A DNA stretch of 64,000 bases. Origin: Muribaculaceae bacterium. GTDB lineage: Bacteria > Bacteroidota > Bacteroidia > Bacteroidales > Muribaculaceae. Made by a program: the position numbers and the translations under genes. This document shows, one piece after another, positions 9,605-18,610 of this stretch. A model generated the notes under the pieces. It saw only the letters and a program-made list of their open reading frames with translations, was not told the origin of the DNA and ran no database searches. Numbering within the stretch: position 1 is the stretch's first letter; each line of letters starts with the position of its first letter. The DNA lies in NCBI GenBank assembly GCA_017621845.1, contig JAGASI010000008.1:1-64000 (forward strand), written 5' to 3'.

Positions 9605-9955
9605 TTATTTCTTGATGTCCTGATTCTGCTGAGCAGCCTCGTTGGCATCTACAGCCGAGGGATATACGCTATTGCGGTCTACTCTGATCTTAACGTCGCG
9701 ATCCACTTCTATAATAAATGTAGTCTCGCTAACTTCCTTTATAGTGCCATATATGCCACCGGCAGTTACCACTTTATCCCCTTTTTTCATCGCTTCACGC
9801 TCTTGTCTGATTTTTTTCTGACGTTTCTGCTGGGGACGTATCATAAAGAAGTAGAAGATGACAATCAGACCTACAATCATCGCCAATGACGCCATAGAGC
9901 TACCCTGATTTCCTCCGTCTGCGGGGGCTGCGCCAAGAAGAATTGATAAATACAT
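9605..9955 (-). CDS. yajC: Preprotein translocase subunit YajC
   Basis: 116 residues: one N-terminal membrane span (about residues 23-41, ending FFMIRPQQKRQKK, the family hallmark) followed by a small soluble domain with GDKVVTAGGIYGTI. An accessory of the SecDF complex in the inner membrane. It follows nusB after 130 bases in which no further gene is seen. Confidence 0.95.
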   Translation of the reverse strand: MYLSILLGAAPADGGNQGSSMASLAMIVGLIVIFYFFMIRPQQKRQKKIRQEREAMKKGDKVVTAGGIYGTIKEVSETTFIIEVDRDVKIRVDRNSVYPSAVDANEAAQQNQDIKK

Positions 9956-10085
9956 AATTTTATTCTTATTTTAATGAGTTATTAATTCAGGTTTTTTATA
10001 TGTAACAATATGATATTACTGTTGTTTACTAACATTTATACCTGCGACATGGTTTATATACAAGTACATCTGTGATGGTTCTTAT

Positions 10086-11540
10086 TTATTTGAACACCTT
10101 GCCATCGGCCCTTAGTGCTGAGACAATATTAAAGAGTATGCCATTGACAAATTGACCGCTTTTGGGGGATGAGTAATCATTGGCAATCTCGACATATTCG
10201 TTCATGGTCACAGGTAATGGTATGTTGGGGAACTCGACAACTTCAGTAATAGCTGTAATCATGATGATAATGTCCATAAAGGCAATACGCTCCGGATCCC
10301 AGGAATCATTGTTGACAAAGCGGTCGATGAGTGCGCGGTATTCCTTGCGATGTTTAACTGCTTTAACAAACAGTTCTCCACCAAATCGTGCATCCTCCTC
10401 ATCTTTAAACTTATCTAACATTATCACCTCGGGTACCGTCTCTATTGTCGTGTCATCTTCCTTGGATACAGTGTATGCCTTGGATGACTGACGTATGGTC
10501 TTGAGGACAAACGTGCCTATAATCTGGAGATCATCATTCCAGAATACCGATTTATCCTCGAGTACTTCCAGGAAATCATCGCTTGTAAATACCACGGTAC
10601 GCAATATGTCACGCCAGAAGTCACAGTCCTGCACATAGTCATTGCCATCCGATGACATATAGTCCCGGTATATCTGAGAGTCTGTTATTGCTTTAAGCAA
10701 ACTGTTAACCAACGACAACTCGGTGGCCCAGTTGACAGGAGTTTTGGAAATGAATTCTTGTATCTGCTCGTTATTCTCAAGTGCCGTTACCAGACGGTTG
10801 TTGACAAACTTGAGGTTGGGGTTAAGCTCGTCAGGGGTGGCCGTATATTTGGTCTTAGCTTGCTCGATGCGCCGCTCTTGTTCGCGAGTCAATTCAATAA
10901 TCAAGGTAAAACAAGCGACATACAGGTCATAAGCACGTGATAGCGAACGCTCAAGATCATTGCAAGCAGCAGCATATCCATCAGTAGCGTCCCGATAGGA
11001 ATTGAGAGTATCAATCAACATCTCTATGCCGGCTTCAAGGCCCATATTTGTAAATCCATCAACAGACCTGAGGGTCTCCATAAATTGAGTGTCGCGCATC
11101 ACAATAGTCTCGAGTACTGTAAGCCACATGCTTACCTCCTCGGCCAACGAGGGTGAACGCCTCTTGCGATAGTCGGCATATACAGCCGATGCCGTAATCA
11201 TGTCATGAAGATGTTGAAGCGACGGTCTTAGTTGAGCAATATCTGTAGACTCAGTGGCAATCAGCGCCTTGACAGTATCATCACCGGCCAAAGCAGCTCC
11301 TACTGCCGACTTCAATAATTTCTTGTCCACGTCAAGCATACTCTTACGCGCGCCGGGGCGTGTTCCATGCCCGGTCAACTCGAGCAATACCAGCAATAGG
11401 TCATTATAAACCGCAAACGCAAACTTATTGTCGGCCGTTGCTGAACGTGGTTCTGTTATAACTTTAAAATCTGAGCGTGTCAACAAATAAGAGTAGAGCA
11501 TCTGCACTACCTTTATTCTTATCAGAATGCGGTTAATCAT
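10086..11540 (-). CDS. nusB: Transcription antitermination factor NusB, enlarged by an internal duplication
   Basis: NusB binds boxA RNA with NusE/S10 in rRNA antitermination complexes. The C-terminal NusB core (residues about 385-476, with WDPERIAFMDIIIMITAITE and VNGILFNI) is clear. At 484 residues the protein is much longer than E. coli NusB (139) or the roughly 300-residue forms usual in Bacteroides. The extra length is explained by a repeated unit: residues about 40-195 resemble 199-355. For example ITASAVYADY (115-124) matches ITDSQIYRDY (285-294), and the W139 segment matches the W309 segment, both offset by 170. The first helix (MINRILIRIKVVQMLYSY) occurs once. First gene of the block. 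Confidence 0.9.
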   Translation of the reverse strand: MINRILIRIKVVQMLYSYLLTRSDFKVITEPRSATADNKFAFAVYNDLLLVLLELTGHGTRPGARKSMLDVDKKLLKSAVGAALAGDDTVKALIATESTDIAQLRPSLQHLHDMITASAVYADYRKRRSPSLAEEVSMWLTVLETIVMRDTQFMETLRSVDGFTNMGLEAGIEMLIDTLNSYRDATDGYAAACNDLERSLSRAYDLYVACFTLIIELTREQERRIEQAKTKYTATPDELNPNLKFVNNRLVTALENNEQIQEFISKTPVNWATELSLVNSLLKAITDSQIYRDYMSSDGNDYVQDCDFWRDILRTVVFTSDDFLEVLEDKSVFWNDDLQIIGTFVLKTIRQSSKAYTVSKEDDTTIETVPEVIMLDKFKDEEDARFGGELFVKAVKHRKEYRALIDRFVNNDSWDPERIAFMDIIIMITAITEVVEFPNIPLPVTMNEYVEIANDYSSPKSGQFVNGILFNIVSALRADGKVFK

Positions 11541-11567
11541 GTCTTAATGTTCTAATTAAATGCAGTG

Positions 11568-11575
11568 CAAAATTA
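11568..11575 (-). promoter_or_regulatory. -7 box of the nusB promoter
   Basis: The minus strand reads TAATTTTG, matching TAnnTTTG, 27 bases before the nusB ATG. It lies downstream of the terminated RNA at 11629-11698, so nusB may have its own start site and not depend on readthrough. Confidence 0.5.
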
Positions 11576-11628
11576 CAAAATAAGTCTTGTATAGAAAAAT
11601 AAAAAGGCCCCCAAAGCCTACATGATAC

Positions 11629-11662
11629 AAAAAAAAAATTATCCGTCATCACGACGAATAAT
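11629..11662 (-). terminator. Strong intrinsic terminator in the nusB upstream region
   Basis: On the minus strand ATTATTCGTC, loop GTGAT, GACGGATAAT (one G-U pair), then ten consecutive Ts (11629-11638). A second, weaker stem (AGGC/GCCT, 11605-11619) followed by TTTTATTTTT lies just downstream. Confidence 0.75.
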
Positions 11663-11698
11663 CTCCTTACCTTAAATCTAATACCATGAAAAACTGTA
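11629..11698 (-). ncRNA. Candidate small RNA or attenuator leader upstream of nusB
   Basis: A -7 box (TACCTTTG, 11699-11706) faces a strong intrinsic terminator only about 60 bases later, predicting a transcript of roughly 60-65 nt. The body contains GGTATTAGATTTAAGGTAAG, not coding for more than a few residues. The 3' end is a 10-bp hairpin with a 5-nt loop and ten Us. It could be a free small RNA or the leader of nusB controlled by antitermination. Not matched to a named RNA family. Confidence 0.5.
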
Positions 11699-11706
11699 CA
11701 AAGGTA
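11699..11706 (-). promoter_or_regulatory. -7 box for the RNA upstream of nusB
   Basis: TACCTTTG on the minus strand, the commonest form of the Bacteroidetes -7 element in this window. A -33 TTG at the usual 19-21 bases is not evident. Confidence 0.45.
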
Positions 11707-11964
11707 TATATTTTTATGTTATACGACATAATTTTCAAGCATAAAAACCACTTCATTTAACCTTAATTAACCGTCACAAGCAACAAATGAAGGATTTGTT
11801 AATTTATTTAACTATAAATGCGTTTTCCCCGACATCAAATGCAACATCAACTCGGCAAACAATGACATATACCCCGCCCCGGAACAATAGACACGACCGG
11901 AATCTCTGTTCAATCATACTTATCTTATTTCATAAAAATGATAGCCTCCCCCTCAAATTGGAGC
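11707..11964. other. Intergenic, no gene seen
   Basis: AT-rich stretch between the nusB promoter region and the mlaD terminator. A 66-codon open frame on the plus strand lacks any family resemblance or promoter and is not accepted as a gene. Confidence 0.5.
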
Positions 11965-12016
11965 AAAAACAATACACCACACCATGATACGGCAGGCATA
12001 TCGAGGTGTGGCGTAT
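11965..12016 (-). terminator. Terminator of the amidase-mlaD transcript
   Basis: A 12-bp stem (11972-11983 with 12005-12016, one wobble pair) around a 21-nt loop, followed on the minus strand by TGTTTTTG. It starts about 70 bases past the mlaD stop. Confidence 0.65.
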
Positions 12017-12084
12017 TTGTATAAAATTGACAGAGACATCAGCTCTTAGCGTATACACAGCTACAAATGTCAATGCTGAGACTC

Positions 12085-12996
12085 TTAGAGCAATTTGATT
12101 GATATATATCGTTTGGGGTTTTTCTTGATATCAACGAACAGTGAGTCAAGGCTGCTTATGGTAGCATTAAGATTGTCATACAACGCCGGATCATTCATGA
12201 GCTTGCCCAAACTCGAGTTGGTGCTACTCATCTGGCTATTGAGCTGACCGGACACTTCTTTAAGGTTGTCAAGAGTAGCACCCAGAGACATCACCACCGA
12301 GTCTATAGGCAACTCGTTAAGATGCTTCATCAGATAGTCAAGTTGTTCAGTCGACCGGGTTACATTGGTGGTAATCTGCTTGACATCAGATGTAATTGGA
12401 GGCAATGTGGCCAGTACACGATTAATCGCAACGGTGGTAGCCTCGAGATTGGCGGTGATATTGTCAAGGCGTCGGAGCGATGCAACAAGCGACGGGTCGG
12501 CAATGAGCGTATTGGCATTGGTGAGCAATGTATCGACCTTTGGCACGACATTACCAACCGATGGCAGGATGTTATCAGTAACTTCAGTCATTAGCCCCGA
12601 AGCCATTGTACCGGGGATTTCGTCACCTACCTTATAATAAGCCGAGGCATTAGCCATCTCCAATGAGACTGTAGCCGTGCCGAGCATATCGGTGACAATG
12701 ACAGCTCTGGTGCCGACCGGGAGTTTCAGCTCCTTGTCGAGCGAAATCTCAACTTTGATATGTCCCGGATTGTCATATTGATAAGCAATGTCGCGCACTT
12801 GCCCTACTTTATAGCCATTGACCGTAACAGGAGCCGATACTGCGAGCCCGGCAACATTATCATATGTCACATAATAATAATTGGTAGCCTTGAATACGTT
12901 AACTCCCTTGAGGAAGTCAATGCCAAAGACAAGGATTGCGAGGGCGGCCAGAACACTGACGCCGATAAGTACTTCTTTCCTAAAAACTTTTTTCAT
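12085..12996 (-). CDS. mlaD: MCE-domain protein, MlaD-like phospholipid transporter component
   Basis: 303 residues: an N-terminal membrane anchor (about residues 9-28), the MCE domain at about 35-120 (including VTVNGYKVGQV), then a long helical, coiled-coil-prone tail. MCE proteins are the periplasmic substrate-binding parts of Mla ABC transporters; MlaE and MlaF here lie about 6 kb away on the same strand. It follows the amidase gene after 38 bases and shares its transcript. Confidence 0.85.
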   Translation of the reverse strand: MKKVFRKEVLIGVSVLAALAILVFGIDFLKGVNVFKATNYYYVTYDNVAGLAVSAPVTVNGYKVGQVRDIAYQYDNPGHIKVEISLDKELKLPVGTRAVIVTDMLGTATVSLEMANASAYYKVGDEIPGTMASGLMTEVTDNILPSVGNVVPKVDTLLTNANTLIADPSLVASLRRLDNITANLEATTVAINRVLATLPPITSDVKQITTNVTRSTEQLDYLMKHLNELPIDSVVMSLGATLDNLKEVSGQLNSQMSSTNSSLGKLMNDPALYDNLNATISSLDSLFVDIKKNPKRYISIKLL

Positions 12997-13034
12997 GAGT
13001 TATGTAGTAATTGTCTTGTTATCTTTTGAATCTA

Positions 13035-13913
13035 TCACTTAGCTTTGCGGTCAGATCGACGCGCTCTACCTTTATTCTTGGTGGTAGCCTTGTAACTTGA
13101 AGCAACTTTATCCGAAGAAACGGTTACCGAGGTTTTAGCCCCGTGATGGGTCGCTAAATATTGCTTAATTGAGGCAAAAAGAGCCATAGCCGATTTTTCA
13201 CGAGCTTCGTCGGTTGACAGCCACTTCTCGGAGTCAGGGTTACACATAAATTCTATTTCGACCAACACCGAGGGCATATTGGGCGACCATAACACCCAGA
13301 AACCGGCTTGATGACAGCCTTTGTCATATCGTCCTGTATATTCTTTAAGATTGGATTGGATGATACGAGCCAAGTCAATACTTTGTTTCATATTTACATT
13401 ACTCGACATTTCCATCGAGATATATGATTCGGCCGAATTAGGGTCAAAGCCACGATAACGTGTTGTATAGTCAGGTTCAAGCTCCATCACCGAGTTTTCC
13501 CTCATGGCGACTTCAAGAGCCTGGCGAGACTTGTCGGGACCCATCGTGTACACAGCGACGCCTTTAACCTTTTCACGCCCGGGAGAAGTTTCCTTGACCG
13601 AATTGACATGTATTGATATAAACAAGTCACCCTGAGCATTGTTTGCGATATCAGCACGTCCTTGCAGTGACACAAACTTGTCTTGCTGACGTGTATATAC
13701 AACCTTCACATCCGACAATTTGGCCACCATACGCCCCAATCGCTTGGCTATGTCAAGCGTAACATCTTTTTCCTTGAGACGGCGTCCACAGGTTCCGGCA
13801 TCCTTGCCTCCATGACCTGCATCTATAACAACCACAAAATCACGTGCATCGACCATCATCGAGGCCAATGCAAGCATATATGTGACAAATATAACGAGTA
13901 GTCGTCGTGACAT
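13035..13913 (-). CDS. N-acetylmuramoyl-L-alanine amidase
   Basis: 292-residue secreted peptidoglycan amidase of the Amidase_3 (AmiC-like) type. A signal peptide at residues 1-23 ends at VDA. Zinc and catalytic motifs are DAGHGGKDAG, SIHVNS and VEIEFMCNP. The basic C-terminal tail (KNKGRARRSDRKAK) may bind the cell wall. The gene starts a two-gene unit with mlaD and has a -7 box 22 bases upstream. Confidence 0.9.
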   Translation of the reverse strand: MSRRLLVIFVTYMLALASMMVDARDFVVVIDAGHGGKDAGTCGRRLKEKDVTLDIAKRLGRMVAKLSDVKVVYTRQQDKFVSLQGRADIANNAQGDLFISIHVNSVKETSPGREKVKGVAVYTMGPDKSRQALEVAMRENSVMELEPDYTTRYRGFDPNSAESYISMEMSSNVNMKQSIDLARIIQSNLKEYTGRYDKGCHQAGFWVLWSPNMPSVLVEIEFMCNPDSEKWLSTDEAREKSAMALFASIKQYLATHHGAKTSVTVSSDKVASSYKATTKNKGRARRSDRKAK

Positions 13914-13934
13914 GTTTTTATAATTACACGGCTA

Positions 13935-13942
13935 CAAATGTA
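13935..13942 (-). promoter_or_regulatory. -7 box of the amidase-mlaD unit
   Basis: TACATTTG on the minus strand, 21 bases before the amidase ATG at 13913. The remaining bases up to the dnaG stop at 14125 show no gene. Confidence 0.55.
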
Positions 13943-14124
13943 ATGAAATTTTTATTGAGAGCACATATTCTACCGCGATTTTCCCGCTCCTCCAAGTCAA
14001 TAACACCAAAAAAACATCCTATCATACCAAAAAAACCACCAACAGCACCAATAAGCGCCTGAACTTTTAATGGTTGTTTAAAAATCTCTCAATGTGCACT
14101 CACGACAGTTGCTACATATATCTA

Positions 14125-16365
14125 TCATCTATGTATGGGCGCAGGATTTATCACGCGGTCTCCAAGAACGCGGGCATATTCCGAAGCGATATTTTTAAGT
14201 TCTTGTATTTGGCGCATACAAGCCATAACCGTTTCATTATCGCCCGTCGAATAGGCATGGGCCATCTTCACGCCTGTCTCAGAAATACGATTGTCGATGA
14301 TTTTGTTTTTGAGTTCATAAATAGCCCGAGGCACTATCTCAGGCAGACGCTCATGCTCAGGCTTGTTTCCGGCGCTCTGTGTGTGCAGGCGACTGAGTTT
14401 GTACTTATTGGAAATCAAGTCGGCTGCGAGATTGCGCACATAGCTATTTGCATCATTGCTGAGTATACGACCTATATAATTAAGTTGAAGATTATATATC
14501 GCTTTCAGGCGATTTTCCTCAATAGTTGCTTCGAGGGCTTTTTCCGCTCTCTTGATTTTGTTAAGGTCATTATACTTGGGATTGGTGCGGATAGACTCTA
14601 ATTCACGTTCGCGCATAACCGCTATTTCCTTATCTATTTCTTCAATTCCACGCTTTTGATAGTCTGTCCAAGTTTTATATATCTCTACAGCCATCTTCCA
14701 AACTTTCAAAAACAGAGGCGTCTGAAATGAAATATTATCACACTCGAGGTCTGAAGTTATATATTCGACTACCGACATCGGCCTGGGTGTATCATCAATA
14801 TCATAGTAGTCACACAGGTAAAATACTCCAAATTTCAATACATATCTCAATATTTCCCTTTCATATGGCATCAGGGCACTCTGATAAGGTGACACTTGAG
14901 ACCCGGAATCAACAGCCCGAGGGTTAGACATCAGGTCTTGAGCTTCTCTACTATCATCTTGCTGAGTCACACCTGCAATAACGTTATCACCGGTGTTTGA
15001 CTCTATAGAGCGAACTGCTTGTTGACGTTGCTGTTTGGTATATTCCTTCTCGCGATTGCCGGCCATAGTTTTAGACAATTCAAGAGACAGCACCTTTTCT
15101 GACATATCAAGCATGCGTGAACACTCTTGAACATAAACCTGACGCTTTATAGCATCGGGGATGACGGCTATAGACCTGATGATATCCGAGATTACCGAGG
15201 CGCGACGTGTAGGATCATTATTGACGCCCTGCAAGAGTATACGGGTCTTAAAAGTAATAAAATCGGTCTCGTTTTCATCAATATATCGCTCGACCTGCTC
15301 GAGTGTATGAGACTGGGCAAACGAGTCGGGATCATCTCCATCAGGCAACAGCAACACCTTGACATTCATTCCTTCAGTCAACAACATATCTATACCACGC
15401 AACGAAGCCTTGATGCCTGCCGGGTCCGAGTCATAAATCACAGTCACATTGCTTGTGAAGCGATGTATAAGCCTTATCTGCCCGTCGGTCAGCGAGGTGC
15501 CTGATGAGGCCACAACATTTTCTATACCTATCTGATACATGGAAATGACATCCATATACCCTTCGACAAGTATACACTTGTTTTTACGCACAATGGCACC
15601 CTTGGCCTGGAATAGACCATACAACTCGTTACTTTTATGATATAGCGCCGACTCGGGAGAATTGACATATTTGGCGACAGTCTTTTCTTTTTTAAGTGTG
15701 CGACCACCGAAAGCCACAACCTTACCCGACACTCCAAACACAGGGTAAATCACACGGCCCTTGAAACGATCGTAGAGTGTACCGCGCTCGGTACGTGAAC
15801 ACAACCCCGAAGCCTCGAGATATCTTTCGGTATAACCATCTTGTTTGGCGGCACTTGACAATGCATCGGGACTGTCTATAGCATAACCAAGTTTATACTT
15901 CTCTATTGAACGATCATTGATACCGCGCTCTACAAAGTAGCTGTAACCTATCGTGCGCCCCTCCTCGGTATTGGCAAGGTTGTGCTGAAACTTATTCATG
16001 GCCCATTCATTTATAGCCATTAAAGCCTCACGCTCTGACTCTTTTTCACGCTCGACATCGGTCAGTTCACGCTCTTGTATCTCGATATTATACTTCTTGG
16101 CCAGATAACGCAGGGCCTCATAATAACTAATCTGTTCATGCTCCATAAGGAAGCCTATAGCCGACCCTCCCTTGCCACACGAGAAACATTTACACAAGCC
16201 CTTACTCTTGGATACCGAAAATGATGGCGTTCTCTCGTTATGAAAGGGACATAAGCCAATATAATTGGCACCACGACGCTTGAGACTGACAAAGTCGCTT
16301 ACCACCTCTACTATATCAGTGGCATCTATAATTTTTTGTACTGTATCGTGGTCAATCCGTTTCAT
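14125..16365 (-). CDS. dnaG: DNA primase
   Basis: 746 residues. The N-terminal zinc ribbon is CPFHNERTPSF followed by CKCFSCGKGG. The TOPRIM catalytic domain shows VEGYMDV (Glu) and YDSDPAG (Asp-x-Asp). The C-terminal part, beyond about residue 430, is poorly conserved and should hold the DnaB-binding region. Synthesises RNA primers at the replication fork. Monocistronic and divergent from the metallophosphatase gene; the -7 box is so close to the ATG that the leader should be only a few bases long. Confidence 0.95.
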   Translation of the reverse strand: MKRIDHDTVQKIIDATDIVEVVSDFVSLKRRGANYIGLCPFHNERTPSFSVSKSKGLCKCFSCGKGGSAIGFLMEHEQISYYEALRYLAKKYNIEIQERELTDVEREKESEREALMAINEWAMNKFQHNLANTEEGRTIGYSYFVERGINDRSIEKYKLGYAIDSPDALSSAAKQDGYTERYLEASGLCSRTERGTLYDRFKGRVIYPVFGVSGKVVAFGGRTLKKEKTVAKYVNSPESALYHKSNELYGLFQAKGAIVRKNKCILVEGYMDVISMYQIGIENVVASSGTSLTDGQIRLIHRFTSNVTVIYDSDPAGIKASLRGIDMLLTEGMNVKVLLLPDGDDPDSFAQSHTLEQVERYIDENETDFITFKTRILLQGVNNDPTRRASVISDIIRSIAVIPDAIKRQVYVQECSRMLDMSEKVLSLELSKTMAGNREKEYTKQQRQQAVRSIESNTGDNVIAGVTQQDDSREAQDLMSNPRAVDSGSQVSPYQSALMPYEREILRYVLKFGVFYLCDYYDIDDTPRPMSVVEYITSDLECDNISFQTPLFLKVWKMAVEIYKTWTDYQKRGIEEIDKEIAVMRERELESIRTNPKYNDLNKIKRAEKALEATIEENRLKAIYNLQLNYIGRILSNDANSYVRNLAADLISNKYKLSRLHTQSAGNKPEHERLPEIVPRAIYELKNKIIDNRISETGVKMAHAYSTGDNETVMACMRQIQELKNIASEYARVLGDRVINPAPIHR

Positions 16366-16375
16366 AATCTATCCA

Positions 16376-16383
16376 CAAAGGTA
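16376..16383 (-). promoter_or_regulatory. -7 box of dnaG
   Basis: TACCTTTG on the minus strand, ending 10 bases before the dnaG ATG. A start site about 7 bases downstream would leave an almost leaderless mRNA. Confidence 0.5.
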
Positions 16384-16428
16384 ATAAAAAATATCAGTAC
16401 CGTAGTCGTTATTTCCGTTATTCTTTAC

Positions 16429-16436
16429 TACCTTTG
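16429..16436 (+). promoter_or_regulatory. -7 box of the metallophosphatase gene
   Basis: TACCTTTG on the plus strand, 45 bases before the ATG at 16482, back to back with the dnaG promoter. Confidence 0.5.
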
Positions 16437-16481
16437 TCTGTCCTTTTAAATAAAACACAAATCTTAAAATACTTATACCTG

Positions 16482-18329
16482 ATGAAAAAAATATCTAAAA
16501 AGGTTGGAGCCATTGCTCTAACTCTTTTATTCGGTGCTGTTCCATCTCTTGCCCAACGCTTTGCAGTACTCAGCGATGTCCACGTGACTCCCGGCAACGC
16601 TTGTGACTCGGCTTTAAGAGCTGCCGTGTCTGAGATTAACAACGGCAAGTATGACGCGGTGATTGTCGACGGTGACCTCACAAACGAAGGCTCTGATGAG
16701 CAAATTATTAACGTAAAGTCAATCCTTGACGGCATCAAGCACCCGCTATATGTTCTTCCCGGCAACCACGAAAACAATTGGAGCCAAAGCGCCACAAAAA
16801 CATTTGTAGACACTTTTGGACCTGACCGATTTGTGTTTGAAGTCGACTCCCTGATAGTCATAGGCATCAACTGTGGCCCCTACATGAAGATGGGCGATGG
16901 CCACATCAAGCAAGAAGACCTTCATTGGCTCAAGTCAACATTGGACAAATACAATGCCAAGGACAAACGCGTGTTATCGTTCAACCATTACCCTATACGC
17001 AAAGATGACCTTGACAACTACATGGAGTACGCCGCTGTTCTCGCCCAATATCCCGTATTGGGACACATCAACGGTCATTATCACACCTTTATGACATATA
17101 ATACCGAGGGAATTGACTGTGCAATGGTAAGAGCTCTCGACATGAGGAATGGTGACTATGGGTACAGCATAGTCGAGGTTTCCCCCGAGTGGACCCATGT
17201 ATATAACAAACAACTTGGTCACTCACCCCGAGCCAAATTTGCATGGGCCAACAACACTGCCCACCATCCGGTCAAAATCAAGACAGTGGCCGATATCGTT
17301 AATCCCGATGGATATGAGATCAACCGGGTGTGGGTAGACAGTGCATCTATATTCACACGCCTGGGATTTGACAAAAACAATGTCTACTTCGCCACATCAT
17401 TAGGCGACGTCAAGGCCGTCAACAAGTCTACAGGCAAACAAGCATGGACAACCAAGAGCCCCGACGGCGCCTCGATATTCTCACGGCCGGTAGCACTCGG
17501 CAAGGGCTCTATCGCAGCACCTTACGCCTCCGGCATCATGCTATTGGACGCCAAAAACGGCCACATCAAACGCGTCCTCAAATCAAAGGAAGGACCATAC
17601 GTTGCCGACGGCCTGTTAACCGATGACGGTCGCGCATACATCCAAGGAGGCTATAAACGTATCGAACGACGTCGCCCGTCAGACGGCAAACTTATCTGGA
17701 ATTATGACTCACTGTTCAATTATTGCCAGGCTGCACCATCGATTAACGGCGATGATGTCATATTCGGTGCATGGGACACTAACCTAAGGTGTATCAGTCT
17801 TAAAGACGGACGACTCAAATGGGTATGGAACAATGGCAAGACCGCCAATATGCTTGGACCCGGCAACGTCGTACCAGTCGTAACCAACGATAAGGTTATC
17901 GTGGTAGCTCCAGACCGCTACATGACTGCTATCGACCGTACAACCGGCAAACAGCTGTGGCGCGATAACTCCCACCGCTATCGCGAAAGCCTCGGTCACT
18001 CATCCGACCTCTCACGTGTTTATGCCAAGACTATGGATGGCGAATTAGTCGCCGTTGATACCCACGCGCCCGACTTCAAAGAACTGTGGACTGTTGATAT
18101 GGGTCTGGGATACGAACATGCCCCTTGTATCGTTGCCGAACAAAATGGAGTAGTATATGCCGGATCTCGACGGGGTATAGTGACAGCTGTTGACCCTGTA
18201 GCCCAAAAAGTCATCTGGTCTATACCATTAGGCGTCAGCGAAATCAATGGCATAGACATTGACCCTACCACCGGTGACATATACGTCTCACTTATCGAAG
18301 GTTCAATCTTCCGCATCACAAAGAAATAG
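16482..18329 (+). CDS. Secreted metallophosphoesterase with PQQ-like beta-propeller
   Basis: 615 residues. A signal peptide (to about residue 23, SLAQ) precedes a calcineurin-like phosphoesterase domain with LSDVH, DGDLTNEG, GNHE, NHYPI and GHYH, a full dimetal site. From about residue 275 the protein forms PQQ-like propeller blades with repeated GKQ-W and WVWN-type motifs. The natural substrate is unknown; the periplasmic or surface location and the propeller suggest a sugar- or nucleotide-phosphate hydrolase. The ATG gives a proper signal peptide, which an earlier TTG would spoil. It ends in a strong terminator. Confidence 0.8.
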   Translation: MKKISKKVGAIALTLLFGAVPSLAQRFAVLSDVHVTPGNACDSALRAAVSEINNGKYDAVIVDGDLTNEGSDEQIINVKSILDGIKHPLYVLPGNHENNWSQSATKTFVDTFGPDRFVFEVDSLIVIGINCGPYMKMGDGHIKQEDLHWLKSTLDKYNAKDKRVLSFNHYPIRKDDLDNYMEYAAVLAQYPVLGHINGHYHTFMTYNTEGIDCAMVRALDMRNGDYGYSIVEVSPEWTHVYNKQLGHSPRAKFAWANNTAHHPVKIKTVADIVNPDGYEINRVWVDSASIFTRLGFDKNNVYFATSLGDVKAVNKSTGKQAWTTKSPDGASIFSRPVALGKGSIAAPYASGIMLLDAKNGHIKRVLKSKEGPYVADGLLTDDGRAYIQGGYKRIERRRPSDGKLIWNYDSLFNYCQAAPSINGDDVIFGAWDTNLRCISLKDGRLKWVWNNGKTANMLGPGNVVPVVTNDKVIVVAPDRYMTAIDRTTGKQLWRDNSHRYRESLGHSSDLSRVYAKTMDGELVAVDTHAPDFKELWTVDMGLGYEHAPCIVAEQNGVVYAGSRRGIVTAVDPVAQKVIWSIPLGVSEINGIDIDPTTGDIYVSLIEGSIFRITKK

Positions 18330-18354
18330 CACCAACACCCCTCCACAAAACAAC

Positions 18355-18392
18355 AAAAAAGGCACCAAGATCAATCACGCGGTGCCTTTTTT
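18355..18392 (+). terminator. Intrinsic terminator after the metallophosphatase gene
   Basis: AAAAAAGGCACC, a 14-nt loop, then GGTGCCTTTTTT: a 12-bp stem including the A/T tract and a U run, about 25 bases after the stop codon. Confidence 0.85.
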
Positions 18393-18453
18393 ATTATTTA
18401 ACAAAAGACAAAAAGGTAAAATACACGAGTTGGACAAGATAGGGCCTGATATA

Positions 18454-18485
18454 TTTGGCATTTTAAGAGGTAATAGTTAAATTTG
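18454..18485 (+). promoter_or_regulatory. Bipartite Bacteroidetes promoter of the sppA operon
   Basis: -33 TTTG (18454-18457), a 20-base spacer and -7 TAAATTTG (18478-18485), the textbook arrangement. The leader to the sppA ATG is about 120 bases. Confidence 0.75.
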
Positions 18486-18610
18486 CAGTGTAAACGACCC
18501 TGGAACAAGATATCGGCTCGATATCTTGGTATTGTTGTTTATCATAATATAACACCAACCCATTAGCTAATCAACTACTACACTCAAGGGCTAACATACT
18601 GTAAACATAA

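Noticed and set aside
11787..11987. 66-codon open frame between nusB and mlaD
   Set aside because: No domain, membrane pattern or promoter, and low-complexity Thr/Asn composition; treated as chance in AT-rich intergenic DNA.
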